Shown here in pieces: positions 7,784 through 15,372 of a DNA stretch of 64,000 bases. The notes below the pieces were generated by a model, which did no database searches, had not been told where the DNA came from, and saw only the letters and a list, made by a program, of their open reading frames with translations. The first letter of the stretch is position 1. The number at the start of each line of letters is the position of its first letter. Where the stretch lies: the NCBI GenBank assembly GCA_017847885.1, contig JAGAUA010000064.1, forward strand, positions 1 to 64,000, read 5' to 3'. Position numbers and translations under genes: made by a program. The DNA comes from Oscillospiraceae bacterium (lineage in GTDB: Bacteria > Bacillota > Clostridia > Oscillospirales > Ruminococcaceae).

Positions 7784-8539
7784 GTGTTTTATTGCTGCGG
7801 AATTACCGACACAGGCGCTGTGCGCGACCATAACGAGGACGCATTTTTGATAAATAGGATAGTTATGTCTTCCGCTGAAATGGAAAGCAGCGTTAGAGCG
7901 CCTATGATTGCCGCCGTTGCGGACGGAGTTGCGGGGGAAACCTCGGGCGAAGTTGCTTCAAGGCTTGCGCTGGAGCTTCTTTCCACGATAAAACCGGGTC
8001 CCAAGACAGACTATGAAAAGAAAATAATGGGTATACACAAGACCCTCCAGCGTTACGGAGTGACCCACGATACAGTGAATATGCAGACCACGCTCTGCGC
8101 CGTTGCCATTGACATCGAGGGCAATGCGGTGATGATAAACGTGGGGGACTCGCGGCTGTATCTCTACCGCGGCGGCAGGATAAAGCAGCTTTCCCGTGAC
8201 CAGTCGCTGGTGCAATTCCTTTACGAGCACGGCCACATAACAAGCGAGGAGCGCATCAACCATGCGCAGAAAAACGTGATATTCCCCGTTATGGGAAGCC
8301 TTGCCCAAGAGCCTAAGCCCCAGATTGCTCCCATTGAGGGGGGGCTTTCTCACGGCGACATACTGATAATATGCAGCGACGGGCTTTCGGATCACCTTAC
8401 CGCAGGGGAGTTTGAGGAGCTGCTTGCCCAGCCGAAAAAGCTGCCGAAGCGTCTGGCGGATATGGTCAAGCGCGCCATTGACAACGGCAGCCGCGACAAC
8501 GTTACGGTGGTGGGAGTGACCTGCTTCAACGAGGACTGA
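7784..8539 (+). CDS. PP2C-family serine/threonine phosphatase
   Basis: About 251 residues from GTG 7784, chosen because AAAGGGG precedes it and an upstream frame extension would run through the promoter. PP2C motifs are in order: GAVRDHNEDAF (metal-binding Asp), VADGVAGE (altered form of DGMGG), NVGDSRLYLYR, SDGLSD and DNVTVV. The enzyme dephosphorylates Ser/Thr in a Mn2+/Mg2+-dependent way, typically opposing PASTA kinases or acting in partner switching. No kinase gene is adjacent, so its partner cannot be named. The frame ends directly against the convergent spoVAC stop. Confidence 0.9.
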   Translation: MFYCCGITDTGAVRDHNEDAFLINRIVMSSAEMESSVRAPMIAAVADGVAGETSGEVASRLALELLSTIKPGPKTDYEKKIMGIHKTLQRYGVTHDTVNMQTTLCAVAIDIEGNAVMINVGDSRLYLYRGGRIKQLSRDQSLVQFLYEHGHITSEERINHAQKNVIFPVMGSLAQEPKPQIAPIEGGLSHGDILIICSDGLSDHLTAGEFEELLAQPKKLPKRLADMVKRAIDNGSRDNVTVVGVTCFNED

Positions 8540-8980
8540 TCAGCGCAGGAAAAAGTAGTAGATAAGCCCGTAGATCACCGAAGCAACGGTTCCGTAGAGA
8601 ATTACGGGACCCGAAATAATGAAAATTTTTGCGCCCAGACCCAGCACGTAGCCCTCCGATTTGAATTCGAGGGCAGGGGAGACAACGGCGTTTGCAAAGC
8701 CTGTTATGGGCACGAGAGTGCCTGCGCCGCCGTGCTTTGCGATTTTTTCGTACAGCCCCAGACCCGTCAGCAGGGCGCTGAGAAATACAAGGCAAACCGA
8801 CGTCCACCCGGCGGCGGTTTTTTCGTCAAAGCCGTAGTTGCTGAAAACGTTCATTATCGCCTGTCCCACGCAGCAGATAATTCCGCCTATCACAAATGCT
8901 TTGGGTATGCTTACCCAGCTTTTGGAGTTGGGGGACGCCTTTTTCACCATTGCATCGTATTGCTGCTTTGAAATATTCAT
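8540..8980 (-). CDS. spoVAC: Stage V sporulation protein AC
   Basis: 146 residues with a conserved cytosolic N terminus (YDAMVKKASPNSKSW), then about four membrane segments, and the motif GGAGTLVPITGFANAVVSPA typical of SpoVAC. SpoVA proteins form a channel in the spore inner membrane that loads and releases calcium dipicolinate. SpoVAC alone can act as a mechanosensitive channel in Bacillus. Here it has no spoVAD or spoVAE next to it, unlike the usual order. Its product implies the organism keeps spore functions. An inverted repeat lies in its upstream region. Confidence 0.88.
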   Translation of the reverse strand: MNISKQQYDAMVKKASPNSKSWVSIPKAFVIGGIICCVGQAIMNVFSNYGFDEKTAAGWTSVCLVFLSALLTGLGLYEKIAKHGGAGTLVPITGFANAVVSPALEFKSEGYVLGLGAKIFIISGPVILYGTVASVIYGLIYYFFLR

Positions 8981-9010
8981 AGGTTTGAACTGCCTTTCCG
9001 ATTTTGTATT

Positions 9011-9048
9011 GCTCTGTAAATTAACTTTTGTCGGTTAATTTACAGAGC
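9011..9048. repeat. Perfect 15-bp inverted repeat upstream of spoVAC
   Basis: GCTCTGTAAATTAAC (9011-9025) and GTTAATTTACAGAGC (9034-9048) are perfect complements with an eight-base loop. It is 31 bases upstream of the spoVAC start and followed on the plus side by a T-rich run. It may be a leader hairpin, an operator or a plus-strand terminator; no choice can be made from sequence. Confidence 0.6.
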
Positions 9049-9190
9049 AATGTTATTTTTTGCAGTTTTTCAAGTAATATACCGAAAAATATAAGAATAT
9101 GTGCATACTTGGAAAGGTATGGTATAGTAATGTAAAAAATATTTGTCAGTATATATATATTTCCCCCAATAATTTGTACATATAGATATA

Positions 9191-9237
9191 TTGACATTTT
9201 TCTATTTGACGCTTATAATAGATAGAGAATTATCTAT
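9191..9237 (+). promoter_or_regulatory. Promoter and probable ArsR operator
   Basis: TTGACA (9191-9196), 17-base spacer and TATAAT (9214-9219) form a consensus promoter. The dyad ATAGATA-N6-TATCTAT (9218-9237) overlaps the last bases of the -10 box and the transcription start. ArsR/SmtB repressors bind imperfect AT-rich dyads in that position, and the second gene of the operon encodes one, so autoregulation is the natural reading. Confidence 0.65.
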
Positions 9238-9250
9238 ATGAGGTGAGCAA

Positions 9251-9856
9251 ATGAAGGTTTTCGTTGTATATTGTCATCCGAGTGAGGAAAGCTTCACAGC
9301 AGATGTCCGCGGCGCATTTCTCAAAGGTCTGACGGAAGCGGGACACAGCTTTGAGGTCTCCGATTTGTACGCAATGAAGTTCGACCCCGTTTTTTCGGAG
9401 TCGGAATATGAAAGAGAAGCGTTTTACAGAGCCGACTTGCAGGTACCGCCCGATGTTCTTGAGGAACAGCGCAAGATAAACAGCGCCGATGCAATAGCGT
9501 TTATCTATCCCGTTTTCTGGACGGAATGTCCTGCGCTGCTGACGGGCTGGTTTCAGCGTGTGTGGACTTACGGCTTTGCTTACGGCGGCGACGCTTCCAT
9601 GAAGCAGCTTGACAAGGCGCTTTTCCTTGTAACGATGGGCGGAAGCATGAAGGATACTGTTCGTCTTGAGCAGATAGAGGCGATGAAAACCGTTATGATA
9701 GGAGACCGCATACACGACCGTGCAAAATCGGCGGAAATGGTAGTTTTTGATGAAATGACAAGGGGGTACGGCAACGACAAAAACCGTGCCGAGCGCGCAA
9801 AGCGTTTTACCGAGCAGGCGTATAAAATCGGCTTGACTCTGAAAGGAGGAGCATAA
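9251..9856 (+). CDS. Flavodoxin-fold NAD(P)H oxidoreductase
   Basis: 201 residues of the Flavodoxin_2 family (quinone reductase MdaB/KefF type). The N terminus MKVFVVYCHPSEESFT is the FMN/FAD phosphate-binding strand-loop, IAFIYPVFWTECPALLTGWF is the conserved WW-type flavin contact region, and VTMGGS follows. The family reduces quinones or other electrophiles with NAD(P)H in the cytoplasm. It is the first gene of a five-gene operon with ArsR, a redox-active cysteine/selenocysteine protein, a permease and a thioredoxin-fold protein. Its stop overlaps the arsR-like start (TAATG), so translation is coupled. Confidence 0.88.
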   Translation: MKVFVVYCHPSEESFTADVRGAFLKGLTEAGHSFEVSDLYAMKFDPVFSESEYEREAFYRADLQVPPDVLEEQRKINSADAIAFIYPVFWTECPALLTGWFQRVWTYGFAYGGDASMKQLDKALFLVTMGGSMKDTVRLEQIEAMKTVMIGDRIHDRAKSAEMVVFDEMTRGYGNDKNRAERAKRFTEQAYKIGLTLKGGA

Positions 9857-10155
9857 TGGAGCTTGACGCAAAAAAGACAGCGGTAATTTTCAAGGCATTC
9901 TGCGATGAAAACCGCATAAGGATATTGCAGCTTTTGCAGGGCGGAGAAAAATGCGCCTGTATGCTGCTTGAAGAAATGCACATCACCCAGCCGACTCTTT
10001 CCCACCATATGAAGATACTCTGCGACAGCGGTATTGTTACGGGGCGCAAGGAGGGCAAGTGGATGCACTATTCCATTTCCGCGGAGGGGGTAGAATGTGC
10101 GCAGGAATATCTTATTTCGCTTAAAGACATCAAGGAGGAAAATTACAATGAGTAA
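9856..10155 (+). CDS. ArsR/SmtB-family transcriptional repressor
   Basis: 99 residues with a winged helix-turn-helix: ADxNRxRIL-like entry (FCDENRIRILQLL), recognition helix ITQPTLSHHMKIL and wing region GIVTGRKEGKWMHYSI. The cysteine pair in KCACMLL sits where ArsR proteins carry the ELCVCDL thiol sensor for As(III)/Sb(III). It probably represses the operon from the dyad at 9218-9237 until a thiophilic metalloid or similar ligand binds. The start codon shares one base with the stop of the upstream gene, and the next gene begins eight bases before its end. Confidence 0.92.
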   Translation: MELDAKKTAVIFKAFCDENRIRILQLLQGGEKCACMLLEEMHITQPTLSHHMKILCDSGIVTGRKEGKWMHYSISAEGVECAQEYLISLKDIKEENYNE

Positions 10156-10591
10156 AACAGACAAGGCTTTGGAGCTTTTTTCAAACAATTTCAACTGTTC
10201 GCAGGCGGTGCTTACAGCGTTTGCGGCGGATTTCGGGCTTGACGAAAAGCTTGCGTTAATGCTTGGAACATCATTCTGAGGGGGTGCAAGAAACGGCGAG
10301 ATATGCGGTGCTGTCTCGGGTGCGCTGATGGTGCTGGGACTCAAATACGGTCATTTTGACGCTTCCGACAACGAGCAGAAATCAAGAGCATATTCAATTG
10401 CTGTTGAATATACAAAGCGGTTTAAGGAAGCTAACGGTTCGATTGTCTGCCGCGACCTGTTGGGGTATGATTTGTCAAAGCCCGATGAAATGGCTTGTAT
10501 CAAGGAAAAGGGATTGTTCGGCGATGTTTGCCCCAAGGCGATAAAAAGCGCAGTTGAGGTACTGGAAGGCGTTCTTGCCGATTACGAATAA
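10148..10591 (+). CDS. C_GCAxxG_C_C-family redox protein, probable selenoprotein with in-frame TGA
   Basis: The frame starts at ATG 10148 and is continuous to 10591 except for one TGA at 10277-10279. Reading through gives about 147 residues matching the C_GCAxxG_C_C redox family: NCSQAVL near the N terminus, then TSF-[TGA]-GGARNG, EICGAVSGALMVLGLKYG, VCRDLLG and GDVCPKAI. Homology continues directly across the TGA in the same frame, which favours selenocysteine over a frameshift. A hairpin of the bacterial SECIS type lies 17 bases downstream. As I recall, selenocysteine versions of this family are known. The alternative is a nonsense mutation. Operon context (flavin reductase, ArsR, permease, thioredoxin fold) fits a redox role. 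Confidence 0.75.
10297..10318 (+). promoter_or_regulatory. Candidate bacterial SECIS hairpin
   Basis: A seven-pair stem (CGAGATA/TGTCTCG, one G-U pair) closes an eight-base loop UGCGGUGC. The loop begins 24 bases after the UGA and has G in its second position and a GGU core, within the distance and loop features described for bacterial SECIS elements. Confidence 0.6.
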
Positions 10592-10626
10592 ATAAACATA
10601 TTTATACATAGAAAGGTATAGCTCTT

Positions 10627-11640
10627 ATGGAAATTCTCAAAACCGTCTGGGATTTTTTCCAGACGGAAATTCTGGGCATGGCTTGGCTGAACAGGCTTAT
10701 CGGCTCGGGGCTGAACGCCCTCGGTCTCGATACAAGCGTAAAAATCGGCGGCAGCGTTCGTTTTTTCATCTATGACATGATAAAAATAATGGTGCTGCTG
10801 GGTGTGCTGATATTCATTATTTCCTATATCCAAAGCTATTTTCCGCCTGAACGCACAAAGAAGATACTGGGGCGCTTCCACGGCATAACCGCAAACATCA
10901 TCGCCGCCCTGCTGGGTACGGTAACGCCCTTCTGCTCCTGCTCGTCCATACCCTTGTTTATCGGCTTTACAAGCGCGGGGCTGCCGCTGGGAGTAACGTT
11001 TTCCTTCCTCATTTCCTCGCCTATGGTAGACCTTGGCTCCCTCGTGCTGCTGATGAGCATTTTCGGCTGGAAGGTCGCCGTTATCTACGTTATTGTGGGA
11101 CTTGTCATTGCCGTCGCAGGCGGCACACTTATCCAAAAGCTTCATCTTGAAAATCAGGTTGAGGAGTTCATACGAAACGCAAAAGCCCTCGACGTTCCCC
11201 AAGAGGAGCTTCATTTCAAGGACCGCGCCAAATATGCCTTCGAGCAGGTATGGGAAACGGCGAAAAAGGTCTTTCCCTATGTTCTCATAGGCGTGGGAAT
11301 AGGCGCTGTTATCCACAACTGGATACCCGAAGAATTTATCGTAAATGCTCTCGGAAACAATAATCCCTTTGGCGTAATCATTGCCACGGCGGCAGGCGTT
11401 CCCATGTATGCCGACATTTTCGGCACTATCCCCATTGCCGAAGCGCTGCTTGCAAAGGGGGCGCTGCTGGGCGTGGTGCTGTCCTTTATGATGGCGGTAA
11501 CGACGCTTTCCCTGCCGTCAATGATAATGCTTCGTAAAGCTGTAAAGCCAAAGCTGCTGGGTGTATTTATCGCAATTTGTACGGTTGGTATCATCATTGT
11601 GGGATATTTCTTTAACGTAATTCAAAGCTTTATTATTTAG
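10627..11640 (+). CDS. ArsP-like permease (DUF318 family)
   Basis: 337 residues with about eight membrane segments. The hallmark TPFCSCSSIPLFIGF (about residues 98-112) holds the conserved cysteine pair of the permease family that includes the organoarsenical exporter ArsP, and a second half carries a related GVPMYADIFGTIPIAEAL region. A central cytosolic loop (about 170-205) separates the halves. It likely exports a thiol-reactive metalloid or organic derivative. Its place after arsR and the redox protein, and before a CxxC thioredoxin-fold gene, supports that. Confidence 0.88.
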   Translation: MEILKTVWDFFQTEILGMAWLNRLIGSGLNALGLDTSVKIGGSVRFFIYDMIKIMVLLGVLIFIISYIQSYFPPERTKKILGRFHGITANIIAALLGTVTPFCSCSSIPLFIGFTSAGLPLGVTFSFLISSPMVDLGSLVLLMSIFGWKVAVIYVIVGLVIAVAGGTLIQKLHLENQVEEFIRNAKALDVPQEELHFKDRAKYAFEQVWETAKKVFPYVLIGVGIGAVIHNWIPEEFIVNALGNNNPFGVIIATAAGVPMYADIFGTIPIAEALLAKGALLGVVLSFMMAVTTLSLPSMIMLRKAVKPKLLGVFIAICTVGIIIVGYFFNVIQSFII

Positions 11641-11651
11641 GAGGAATTATT

Positions 11652-11966
11652 ATGGCATTGTTTGATTTTATGAAAAAGACGGAAGAAAAAAAGCGTCCCG
11701 TTGACAAGGCTCTTATTGCAAAGATAAAGAGCGTAAAGGTGCTTGGCGCAGGCTGCAAAAACTGTCACAGGCAGCTTGAGAATGTGAAAAAGGCTCTCGA
11801 GGTAATGAGCATTCCCGTTGAGGCGGAGTATATCACCGACATGGCGAAAATTGCGGAATACGGCGTTATGAGTATGCCCGTTATCGTGGTGAACGAAAAG
11901 GTCGTATCACAGGGCAGAGTGCTTAAGCCGTCGGAGGTTGGAAAGCTTCTGACGGAGGCGGAGTAA
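11652..11966 (+). CDS. Thioredoxin-fold CxxC protein (TM0996/MTH895 type)
   Basis: 104 residues. An N-terminal charged stretch precedes a small thioredoxin-like domain with GAGCKNCHRQLENVKKAL (active CKNC) and the cis-proline region MSMPVIVVNEKVV. These small redoxins commonly sit beside DUF318 permeases and arsR genes. It may reduce a substrate before export or recycle the redox protein. ATG 11652 follows TAGGAGGAATT, 11 bases after the permease stop. Confidence 0.88.
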   Translation: MALFDFMKKTEEKKRPVDKALIAKIKSVKVLGAGCKNCHRQLENVKKALEVMSIPVEAEYITDMAKIAEYGVMSMPVIVVNEKVVSQGRVLKPSEVGKLLTEAE

Positions 11967-12062
11967 GCTTTTCTGCAGCACCGCATTGCCTGCAATAAAC
12001 CGGCATATTTTACAGCCCCTTGAGCATACTATATATTATCACCTGTGAAAGGAGCTGCCGCT

Positions 12063-13250
12063 GTGCCGAGGACACATATGAGAAGAAAAACAGGACTTCG
12101 TACCGCCGCCGCTGTGGGGGCGTTTGTGCTTATGCTTCCGCTTATGGCAGCCGCGGTCTATGCCGCAGCTCCACCTGCCGAGGCGGTAGCTTTCTTTGCG
12201 GCAAGCGCTTCCGCACGGCTTTCCTCGGGAACGCTTTTCGAGGGCGGCAGGAGCGCTGCCGACACGGTAAATGAGCCACAGGTTCAAGACGTACCCCAGC
12301 CTGCGGACAAGCCCCGTTCGTCGCTTTTGGAGATAGACGACAGCACGATGCTTTCCTACGGCGCACTTGAAATTCCAAGCAGCCGCAACGAGGAGATATT
12401 CGTTACCGACGACAGCTATGATGTTGGTCCCGAGCCGTACCCCGAAAGCCTTGAAAGCCATGACGGAGCAATAACCGCCATGAGCTACGGAGTGATGACG
12501 GGCGACAGCTACATTGACTTGGACATCGCAGGGCAGGTGCGGAATGTGACGGATATTCCCAATGAGGTGCTGCTGAAAGAGAGCCGTCTTGCTCCCGATT
12601 TTGAGATAGAGAAAAACGGCGAGCCGCAGGTTTTGATCATGCACACCCACACCACGGAAAGCTATGAGCCCTATGAGCGTGATTTTTACGACAAAAGCTT
12701 TAATTCCCGTACCACCGACGAGCGCATGAACATGATCGCCGTGGGCAACGCCCTTGCAGAGCAGCTTGAAGCCGCAGGAATAGGCGTGATACACAATACC
12801 GACCTGCACGACTATCCCTCCTACAACGGCAGCTACGACAGAAGCCGCGAGACGGTCGCGAAAATTCTTGAGGAGTACCCCTCCATAAAAATTGTTCTGG
12901 ACGTCCACCGCGACGCCATTGAAAGGGAAAGCGGCGAGAGAATTGCTCCCACCGCCGAGATAAACGGCAGAAACGCCGCGCAGGTCATGATAATAAGCGG
13001 CTGCGACGACGGAACAATGGGAATGCCCGATTATATGAAGAATTTTCGATTTGCGTGTATGCTCCAAAGCCGTCTGGAAAGCGACTATGAGGGTTTGACG
13101 CGCCCGATTTTGTTTGATTACCGCAAATACAATCAGGATATGACAACAGGCTCGATACTTATAGAAGTGGGCGGTCACGCGAACAGCATCGACCAAGCGG
13201 TGTACAGTGGCGAGCTTGTGGGCAAGGCGCTGGCGGAATGTTTTACATAA
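12063..13250 (+). CDS. spoIIP: Stage II sporulation protein P
   Basis: 395 residues from GTG 12063, placed nine bases after AAAGGAG (12047-12053); ATG 12078 is the alternative. A hydrophobic N-terminal segment is followed by a variable linker and the SpoIIP amidase/endopeptidase domain from about residue 195: VLIMHTHTTESYEPY, NMIAVGNALAEQLE, VLDVHRDAIER, TGSILIEVGGHANS. The histidines and glutamate in these motifs bind zinc. SpoIIP with SpoIID and SpoIIM degrades septal peptidoglycan during engulfment of the forespore. Confidence 0.93.
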   Translation: MPRTHMRRKTGLRTAAAVGAFVLMLPLMAAAVYAAAPPAEAVAFFAASASARLSSGTLFEGGRSAADTVNEPQVQDVPQPADKPRSSLLEIDDSTMLSYGALEIPSSRNEEIFVTDDSYDVGPEPYPESLESHDGAITAMSYGVMTGDSYIDLDIAGQVRNVTDIPNEVLLKESRLAPDFEIEKNGEPQVLIMHTHTTESYEPYERDFYDKSFNSRTTDERMNMIAVGNALAEQLEAAGIGVIHNTDLHDYPSYNGSYDRSRETVAKILEEYPSIKIVLDVHRDAIERESGERIAPTAEINGRNAAQVMIISGCDDGTMGMPDYMKNFRFACMLQSRLESDYEGLTRPILFDYRKYNQDMTTGSILIEVGGHANSIDQAVYSGELVGKALAECFT

Positions 13251-13279
13251 CCATACCGTAAAAAAGGAAGGAAAAAAGC

Positions 13280-13519
13280 ATGAAAAACCCATTTAATTTC
13301 CGCATAGACATAAGCGACGGAGAGCGCGTCCGCCGCCGCAAAGCATACGCGCTCACCGCCGTTGTTCTGACCGTGACTTTCACCGTAGGGTTTATCATCG
13401 TCTATGTCAATTCCTACAACATCATGCACACAGCGCCCCTTGAGGTGTTCGGTTTTTACCGTACCGCCGAGGGGATAGGCGTTGTGCTGTTCGGGCATTT
13501 TTTTCAGCTTTTTGCATAG
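13280..13519 (+). CDS. Small single-pass membrane protein, unknown
   Basis: 79 residues starting at an ATG behind AAAGGAAGG. An arginine-rich cytosolic head (DISDGERVRRRKAY) precedes one clear membrane helix (about 25-46), then a short tail with a second weakly hydrophobic stretch. It begins 29 bases after spoIIP and may be cotranscribed with it. I recognise no family. Confidence 0.6.
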   Translation: MKNPFNFRIDISDGERVRRRKAYALTAVVLTVTFTVGFIIVYVNSYNIMHTAPLEVFGFYRTAEGIGVVLFGHFFQLFA

Positions 13520-13523
13520 AAAA

Positions 13524-13702
13524 AACGGACGGCGAAAACCGTCCGTTCAGCCTGTTGACAAACAATAAATTAACGGGCGGCTGATAGCCGCCCCTACAAA
13601 GGAATTATATATTTAAACCATTTTGTAGGGGCGGATATTATCCGCCCGATATTGAAAAATTATTTTTTAACAATCTAAACGGACGGCAAAAAGCCGTCCG
13701 TT
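13524..13702. repeat. Paired palindromes and flanking hairpins between convergent genes
   Basis: Two hairpins with the same stem, AACGGACGG/CCGTCCGTT, lie at 13524-13547 and 13678-13702 and can serve as terminators for the small membrane-protein gene and for cysS. Between them are two units of the dispersed GGGCGG..CCGCCC palindrome in opposite orientation: 13573-13598 (ending CCCCTACA) and 13624-13650 (starting TGTAGGGG). Confidence 0.7.
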
Positions 13703-13705
13703 AAA

Positions 13706-15124
13706 TTATTTCCTGCTGATTTTCGTGCCCTCACGGGTCTCGGTGATAACGTATCCCATTTCGGCGATCTTGTCTCTCAATTCGTCGGCAAGGGCAAAGT
13801 TCTTCTCCTTTCTTGCCGCCTTTCTCTGCTCGACAAGCGCCTTTACTTCCTCGGGGATATCGTCCTGCGCCGCCTCCGCAGTCTTAGCTTTCTGCTTCTC
13901 CGCAGCCTCGATAAGTCCTATGGAAAGCACCCTGTCGAAATCCTTTATCAGCGCAAGCTTTGTTGCGTTGTTGGTATCCGCTTTAAGCACGTCATAAACT
14001 GCCGTTACCGCAAGCGCCGTGTTAAGGTCGTTGTCCATAGCGCCGGTGAAGCCCTTTTTCAGCTCTTCAAATTTTGCATTGTCCACATCGCCGCTGCCGT
14101 CGAGAATGGAAGCGATTTTCGCGGTAAGCTTTTCGTATGCCGCAGCCGCGTTGTCAAGGTTTTCGTAGCTGAAAACAAGGGACTTGCGGTAGTGGGACTG
14201 CAAGCAGAAAAAGCGGTACACAAGAGGGTCGTAACCCTTTTCTTCAAGCAGGGAAACGGTGAGGAACTCGCCCTTGGACTTGCTCATCTTTCCGCCGTCA
14301 GTGTTAAGGTGATGAACGTGGAACCAGTAATTGCACCACTCATGTCCGAGGTACGCCTCGCTTTGGGCAATTTCGTTGGTGTGGTGGGGGAAAGCGTTGT
14401 CGATACCGCCGCAGTGAATATCAAGGTAATCACCCAGATTTTTCATGCTTATGCAGGAACACTCGATATGCCAGCCGGGGTAACCCGTGCCCCAAGGGCT
14501 TTCCCACTTAAGTTCCTGATTATCGAATTTGGATTTGGTGAACCAAAGCACGAAATCCGCCTTGTTCCGCTTGTTGGAGTCCTCCTCAACGCCCTCGCGG
14601 ACGCCCACAGCCAAGTCCTCCTCGGTAAAATCGTTGAAAACGTAGTATTTTTTCAGCTTTGAGGTGTCGAAGTAAATGTTTCCTCCTGCCTCGTAAGCGT
14701 AACCCTTTTCGATAAGTGAGGAAATAACGCGGATAAACTCGTCAATGCAGCTTGTTGCAGGCTCAACAACATCGGGCATCTTGATGTTCAGCTTTTTGCA
14801 GTCGGCAAAAAACGCGTCGGTGTAGAACTTTGCTATCTCCATAACGGTCTTGTTTTCGCGCTTTGCACCCTTGAGCATCTTGTCGTCGCCTGTGTCGCCG
14901 TCGCTGGAAAGGTGTCCCACGTCGGTGATGTTCATCACGCGCTTTACATCGTAGCCAACATAGCGGAAGTATTTTTCCAGAACGTCCTCCATGATGTAGC
15001 TGCGCAGGTTGCCGATGTGAGCATAGTGGTACACGGTCGGTCCGCAGGTGTACATACTTACCTTGCCGTCAAATCTGGGTTTGAAATCGTCCTTTGTACG
15101 GGTTAATGTGTTGTATAATTTCAT
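13706..15124 (-). CDS. cysS: Cysteinyl-tRNA synthetase
   Basis: 472 residues of a class I aminoacyl-tRNA synthetase that charges tRNA-Cys. TCGPTVYHYAHIGNLRSY holds the zinc cysteine and the HIGH motif; GGKMSKSKGEF is the KMSKS loop; GWHIECS and HHTNEIAQSEA are further CysRS signatures and zinc ligands. The C terminus carries the usual helical DALR-like region and an extra charged segment. It is the second gene of a minus-strand unit, cysE-cysS, separated by a structured repeat and controlled by the cysteine T-box at 16.1-16.3 kb. Confidence 0.97.
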   Translation of the reverse strand: MKLYNTLTRTKDDFKPRFDGKVSMYTCGPTVYHYAHIGNLRSYIMEDVLEKYFRYVGYDVKRVMNITDVGHLSSDGDTGDDKMLKGAKRENKTVMEIAKFYTDAFFADCKKLNIKMPDVVEPATSCIDEFIRVISSLIEKGYAYEAGGNIYFDTSKLKKYYVFNDFTEEDLAVGVREGVEEDSNKRNKADFVLWFTKSKFDNQELKWESPWGTGYPGWHIECSCISMKNLGDYLDIHCGGIDNAFPHHTNEIAQSEAYLGHEWCNYWFHVHHLNTDGGKMSKSKGEFLTVSLLEEKGYDPLVYRFFCLQSHYRKSLVFSYENLDNAAAAYEKLTAKIASILDGSGDVDNAKFEELKKGFTGAMDNDLNTALAVTAVYDVLKADTNNATKLALIKDFDRVLSIGLIEAAEKQKAKTAEAAQDDIPEEVKALVEQRKAARKEKNFALADELRDKIAEMGYVITETREGTKISRK

Positions 15125-15198
15125 ATTAATATTCCTTTCTGTATATATTCTCGCTTATAAAACGGAACTTTTCCGCTCTTTATTTATCATTAAACCAT

Positions 15199-15225
15199 CG
15201 GGCGGGTATGGAATCCGCCCCTACG
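15199..15225. repeat. Single GGGCGG..CCGCCC palindrome unit
   Basis: ATCGGGCGG..CCGCCCCTACG, one unit of the dispersed palindrome family, directly beside hairpin element copy 3. Confidence 0.6.
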
Positions 15226-15227
15226 AA

Positions 15228-15360
15228 AAATGAACGCGTACTTTCGTTCATTTCGATGTGTTAAGCCAAACAAAGCCCCGACGTTTTACGGTTTTGCGAA
15301 GCAAAATTTCTCACGTCAGTGAGAAAAGTAAAACTCGGAAACGAACGCAGCGCGTTCGTT
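15228..15360 (-). repeat. Four-hairpin intergenic element, copy 3
   Basis: Read on the minus strand: H1 AACGAACGC/GCGTTCGTT (15340-15360); outer stem CCGA-GTTTTAC (15328-15338) with GTAAAAC-g-TCGG (15278-15289); H2 TTTCTCAC/GTGAGAAA with loop TGAC (15307-15326); H3 TTTTGC/GCAAAA with loop TTC (15292-15306); H4 AAATGAACG/CGTTCATTT (15228-15253). The outer stem keeps its A/T core with a GTTTTGT to GTTTTAC change matched on the other arm. It lies between cysE and cysS in their sense direction. Confidence 0.75.
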
Positions 15361-15372
15361 TTAATTCCGAAT

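Noticed and set aside
10277-10279. Reading the TGA as the true stop of a 43-residue protein followed by a separate gene from 10328
   Set aside because: The family match runs in one frame through the TGA with no gap, and the piece from 10328 would start inside a conserved motif.
12039-13292. Long minus-strand open frame opposite spoIIP
   Set aside because: SpoIIP motifs on the plus strand are unmistakable and the opposite frame has no recognisable protein.
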